A stretch of 64,000 bases of DNA from an uncultured Prevotellaceae bacterium (GTDB taxonomy: Bacteria > Bacteroidota > Bacteroidia > Bacteroidales > Bacteroidaceae), in the NCBI GenBank assembly GCA_902799765.1, contig CADCBZ010000004.1, positions 1 to 64,000 of the forward strand, read 5' to 3'. The position numbers and the translations under genes are program-made. Below are positions 61,193 through 64,000 of this stretch, piece by piece; the first letter of the stretch is position 1; each line of letters starts with the position of its first letter. The notes beneath the pieces were generated by a model that was not told where the DNA came from, did no database searches, and saw nothing but the letters and a program-made list of their open reading frames with translations.

Positions 61193-62575
61193 ATGAAGCA
61201 AAAGACATTGAAAGGCAGTTTTTCCCTATTTGGAAAAGGACTGCATACAGGTTTGAACTTAACGGTGACCTTTAACCCAGCTCCAGAGAACACTGGTTAT
61301 AAGATTCAGCGTATTGATTTGGAAGGACAACCCGTTATCGATGCCATTGCAGAAAATGTAGGTGATACGCAACGAGGTACTGTTCTTTGCAAAGGTGAAG
61401 CACGTGTATCTACTGTAGAACATGGATTATCAGCCTTATATGCAATGGGGATCGATAACTGCATGATTCAGGTGAACGGTCCTGAGTTCCCGATCCTTGA
61501 CGGTTCTGCGATTCAGTATGTCAAAAAAATCCAAGAGGTTGGTGTTGAGGAACAGAACGCCCCCAAGGACTATTATGTCATCCGCAAGAAGATCGAAGTG
61601 AAAGATGAGCAGACAGGTTCCTGTATTACGATCCTGCCAGATGATGATTTCTCGCTCACTGCGATGTGTTCGTTTGAGTCGAAGTTCATCAACAGTCAGT
61701 TTGCTACACTCGACAACTCTGAAGATTATATCAATGAGATAGCAAGTGCCCGTACGTTTGTGTTTGTTCGTGACATCGAACCACTGTTGCAGGCAAATCT
61801 CATTAAGGGCGGCGATCTTGATAATGCCATCGTCATCTATGAGCGCCAGACCACTCAAGAACGTCTTGACATGCTGGCAGATATGCTACATGTTGAGCAT
61901 CGTGATGCTACAGATCTAGGCTATATCCAGCATAAGCCTCTGCAATGGGAGAATGAGTGTACCCGACATAAGTTGCTTGATATCATTGGCGATATGGCAT
62001 TGATCGGCAAACCTATTAAGGGTCGTATCATAGCCACCCGTCCTGGTCACACCATCAACAACAAGTTTGCCCGTCAGATGCGCAAGGAGATTCGCAAACA
62101 CGAGATTCAGGCTCCTATTTACGATCCAAGCGTAGAACCTATAATGGATGTGAATCGCATTCGTGAACTGCTCCCCCACCGCTATCCGATGCAGCTGGTA
62201 GACAAGGTGGTGGAGCTTGGTGCCAACACGATTGTCGGTATCAAGAACGTTACCAGTAACGAACCATTCTTCCAAGGTCACTTCCCACAGGAACCAGTGA
62301 TGCCCGGTGTACTTCAGATTGAGGCGATGGCTCAGTGTGGCGGATTATTGGTGTTGAATACACTGGAGGAACCTGAGCGCTGGAGCACCTACTTCATGAA
62401 GATCGACGATGTGAAGTTCCGTAAGAAAGTGGTTCCTGGCGACACACTGATCTTCAAGGTTGAACTGCTGGCACCTGTACGTCATGGCATCTCTTCCATG
62501 AAGGGTTACATCTTCGTGGGCGACCAGGTAGTAGCAGAAGCCACATTCACTGCACAAATCGTTAAGAACAAATAA
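61193..62575 (+). CDS. lpxC: Bifunctional UDP-3-O-acyl-GlcNAc deacetylase / 3-hydroxyacyl-ACP dehydratase
   Basis: A 460-residue fusion characteristic of Bacteroidetes. Residues 1-300 are LpxC, the committed deacetylase of lipid A: VSTVEHGLSALYAMGIDN holds the first zinc His, and HKLLDIIGDMALIG the second His and Asp. Residues 315-460 are FabZ: LLPHRYPMQLVDKVVE has the catalytic His, and FQGHFPQEPVMPGVLQIEAMAQ the Glu. One chain thus links fatty-acid elongation with lipid A supply. It starts 20 bases after lpxD. Confidence 0.96.
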   Translation: MKQKTLKGSFSLFGKGLHTGLNLTVTFNPAPENTGYKIQRIDLEGQPVIDAIAENVGDTQRGTVLCKGEARVSTVEHGLSALYAMGIDNCMIQVNGPEFPILDGSAIQYVKKIQEVGVEEQNAPKDYYVIRKKIEVKDEQTGSCITILPDDDFSLTAMCSFESKFINSQFATLDNSEDYINEIASARTFVFVRDIEPLLQANLIKGGDLDNAIVIYERQTTQERLDMLADMLHVEHRDATDLGYIQHKPLQWENECTRHKLLDIIGDMALIGKPIKGRIIATRPGHTINNKFARQMRKEIRKHEIQAPIYDPSVEPIMDVNRIRELLPHRYPMQLVDKVVELGANTIVGIKNVTSNEPFFQGHFPQEPVMPGVLQIEAMAQCGGLLVLNTLEEPERWSTYFMKIDDVKFRKKVVPGDTLIFKVELLAPVRHGISSMKGYIFVGDQVVAEATFTAQIVKNK

Positions 62576-62578
62576 TAT

Positions 62579-63352
62579 ATGGCAAATCAAATACATCCAC
62601 TCGCAGTTGTTGACCCAGAGGCAAAACTGGGCGATAACAACATCATTGGCCCTTTCTGCGTGATTGACAAGAATGTGGTGATAGGCGACAATAACAAGTT
62701 ATTAAATAGCGTCACCTTACACTTTGGTACACGTCTCGGTAATAACAACGAGATTTTCCCTGGGGCATCTATTTCTACCAAGCCTCAGGATCTGAAGTTC
62801 CAGGGTGAAGAGACTACTTGTGAGATTGGCGACAACAACTCCATCCGCGAGAATGTAACCATCAGTCGTGGTACTGCTTCTAAAGGTAAGACCACAGTTG
62901 GTAACGGCAATCTGCTGATGGAGAACATGCATATCGGTCACGATTGTGAAATCGGTAATGGCTGTATCATTGGCAACTCAACCAAGTTTGCCGGTGAAGT
63001 CATTGTTGACGACAACGCCATCATCTCAGCATGCTGTCTGTTCCATCAGTTCCTGCATATTGGCGGCTACATTATGTTCCAGGGAGGTTCTCGCACCAGT
63101 CAGGACATTCCGCCTTACGTGATAGCGGGCAAGGAACCTATTCGCTATGCAGGGGTGAATCTGGTGGGATTACGTCGTAGAGGTTTCCCACGTGAGACCA
63201 TCGAGGCCATCCACGAGGCCTATCGAATCATCTATTCTCAGGGCGTACTGAAGGATGGGGTCGCTATGGCACGTGAACAATTCCCCGACTCGAAGGAAGT
63301 TGAGTATATCTGCAATTTCATTGAGAGTTCAAAACGTGGAGTCATCAGATAA
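62579..63352 (+). CDS. lpxA: UDP-N-acetylglucosamine O-acyltransferase
   Basis: First step of lipid A synthesis. The 257-residue trimeric acyltransferase has a beta-helix of hexapeptide repeats (residues 1-185). The catalytic His lies in ENMHIGHDCEIGNG near residue 122, the second His in CLFHQFLHIGGYIM, and the C-terminal GVNLVGLRRRGFPRETI binds UDP-GlcNAc. It starts three bases after the lpxC/fabZ stop. Confidence 0.96.
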   Translation: MANQIHPLAVVDPEAKLGDNNIIGPFCVIDKNVVIGDNNKLLNSVTLHFGTRLGNNNEIFPGASISTKPQDLKFQGEETTCEIGDNNSIRENVTISRGTASKGKTTVGNGNLLMENMHIGHDCEIGNGCIIGNSTKFAGEVIVDDNAIISACCLFHQFLHIGGYIMFQGGSRTSQDIPPYVIAGKEPIRYAGVNLVGLRRRGFPRETIEAIHEAYRIIYSQGVLKDGVAMAREQFPDSKEVEYICNFIESSKRGVIR

Positions 63353-63370
63353 ACATTCAAGTTCTCACCG

Positions 63371-64000
63371 TTGAAGAAAACGCTGATAGTCATCACAGGA
63401 CCTACGGCTGTTGGAAAGACAGCACTTTGTATGGATCTTGCCACACATTTCGGCATCCCTATCATCAATGCCGATTCGCGCCAGATCTACAGAGAACTGA
63501 AGATTGGAACAGCACGCCCTACAGAGGAACAGATGCAACAGATCAAGCACTACTTCGTAGGTACACTCGGACTGGAAGACTATTACAGCGCCTCGCTCTT
63601 TGAACAACAGGTTTTGGAACTGCTAAGTCAGTTGTTTCAGACACATGACTATGCACTCATGACTGGTGGAAGTATGATGTATATTGATGCCGTTTGTGAC
63701 GGTATTGACGATATCCCCACCATTGATGATGAGACACGCGCGCTGATGAAACGAAGGCTTGATGAAGAAGGACTCGAGCAACTGTGTGAAGACCTGAAAA
63801 AGCTGGATCCTGAGTATTATCAGATGGTTGACAAGCAGAATCCTCGACGTGTGGTACATGCCCTCGAAATCTGTACGATGACAGGTCAAACCTACACCTC
63901 CTTTCGGCGACGCGAGAAACGCGAGCGTCCTTTCCGCATCATCAAGATCGGACTGAACAGACCACGAGAAGAACTCTACGCACGCATCAATCAACGCGTG
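63371..64000 (+). CDS. miaA: tRNA dimethylallyltransferase, 3' end beyond the window
   Basis: Adds the dimethylallyl group to A37 of tRNAs reading UNN codons. The visible 210 residues have the P-loop [17 protein letters not shown] (residues 7-23), the family signature [50 protein letters not shown], and [22 protein letters not shown]. The start is TTG at 63371. No ATG or GTG lies between it and the lpxA stop codon, and the conserved P-loop begins six residues later. It follows lpxA by 18 bases. The C-terminal third is missing. Confidence 0.93.
   Translation, partial: MKKTLIVITGPTAVGKTALCMDLATHFGIPIINADSRQIYRELKIGTARPTEEQMQQIKHYFVGTLGLEDYYSASLFEQQVLELLSQLFQTHDYALMTGGSMMYIDAVCDGIDDIPTIDDETRALMKRRLDEEGLEQLCEDLKKLDPEYYQMVDKQNPRRVVHALEICTMTGQTYTSFRRREKRERPFRIIKIGLNRPREELYARINQRV

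Overview
The window reads as a chromosomal segment of a Bacteroidales bacterium, most likely from the Prevotella group. This rests on what is visible. Promoters repeatedly match the Bacteroidetes housekeeping -7 element TAnnTTTG, often only a few bases before the start codon. There is an LpxC-FabZ fusion. Several families are Bacteroidetes-restricted or Bacteroidetes-typical: DUF4270 lipoprotein, DUF4494, HU-CCDC81/SPOR protein, DUF4738-like lipoprotein, DUF5715, class III fructose bisphosphatase and the long PurM form. Most of the window is dense core metabolism. No prophage, CRISPR array, insertion sequence, rRNA or tRNA was recognised.

Layout. 1-4780 (minus): an ECF sigma factor cut by the left edge, then a Fur-purA-hisS-esterase operon. 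4842-7889 (minus): AraC-type regulator, dipeptidyl peptidase III and an AlkD-like protein. 8006-12349 (plus): recQ, a glycogen-synthase-like protein, a DUF4270 lipoprotein and a tiny conserved protein whose last codons form a terminator. 12357-17983: uvrD (minus), a flavodoxin/ferredoxin protein (plus), then YggS, DUF4494 and a membrane-anchored pseudokinase (minus). 18160-24071 (plus): aminotransferase, LolC/E-type permease and two tandem acyl-CoA ligases. 24116-28995 (minus): membrane protein, glycogen branching enzyme, YhcH-like protein and a secreted MORN-repeat protein. 29135-30603: kdsB and a DnaJ-like protein, converging. 30604-32026: a 1.4-kb gene-free region. 32027-38068: histidine phosphatase, 5'-nucleotidase, nudC, lipoprotein and ugd. 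38183-50493 (plus): HU/SPOR protein, FHA protein, purU, hisH-A-F-IE, ftsE-like gene, lysC-lysA, two glycosyltransferases and fbp. 50543-52182 (minus): YpfJ peptidase and DUF5715. 52260-64000 (plus): phoH, purC, ubiE, aroE, purM, prfA, pyrF, an HD hydrolase, lpxD, lpxC/fabZ, lpxA and the start of miaA.

The genes support purine and pyrimidine synthesis (purA, purC, purM, pyrF), histidine and lysine synthesis, and lipid A/KDO/UDP-sugar supply (lpxD, lpxC, lpxA, kdsB, ugd). They also support glycogen and gluconeogenic carbon flow (glgB, GT5-like, fbp), fatty-acid activation, menaquinone and shikimate steps, and DNA repair (recQ, uvrD, alkD-like).

The most unusual stretch is 30604-32026. It holds two unrelated four-copy arrays that share a period of about 22 bp, a large cruciform with threefold ACAGATA/TATCTGT arms, a cluster of AT palindromes, and two convergent strong promoters with no plausible protein. 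One of these promoters drives a transcript whose two main helices cross, as in a pseudoknot. Three genes (ECF sigma factor, glycogen-synthase-like protein, uvrD) have lesions confined to their 5' ends. These could be real decay or assembly indels. Other points of note are a pseudokinase lacking the HRD and DFG aspartates, a four-half-site operator at the acyl-CoA ligase promoter, and a mirror-image divergent promoter at 52204-52232.
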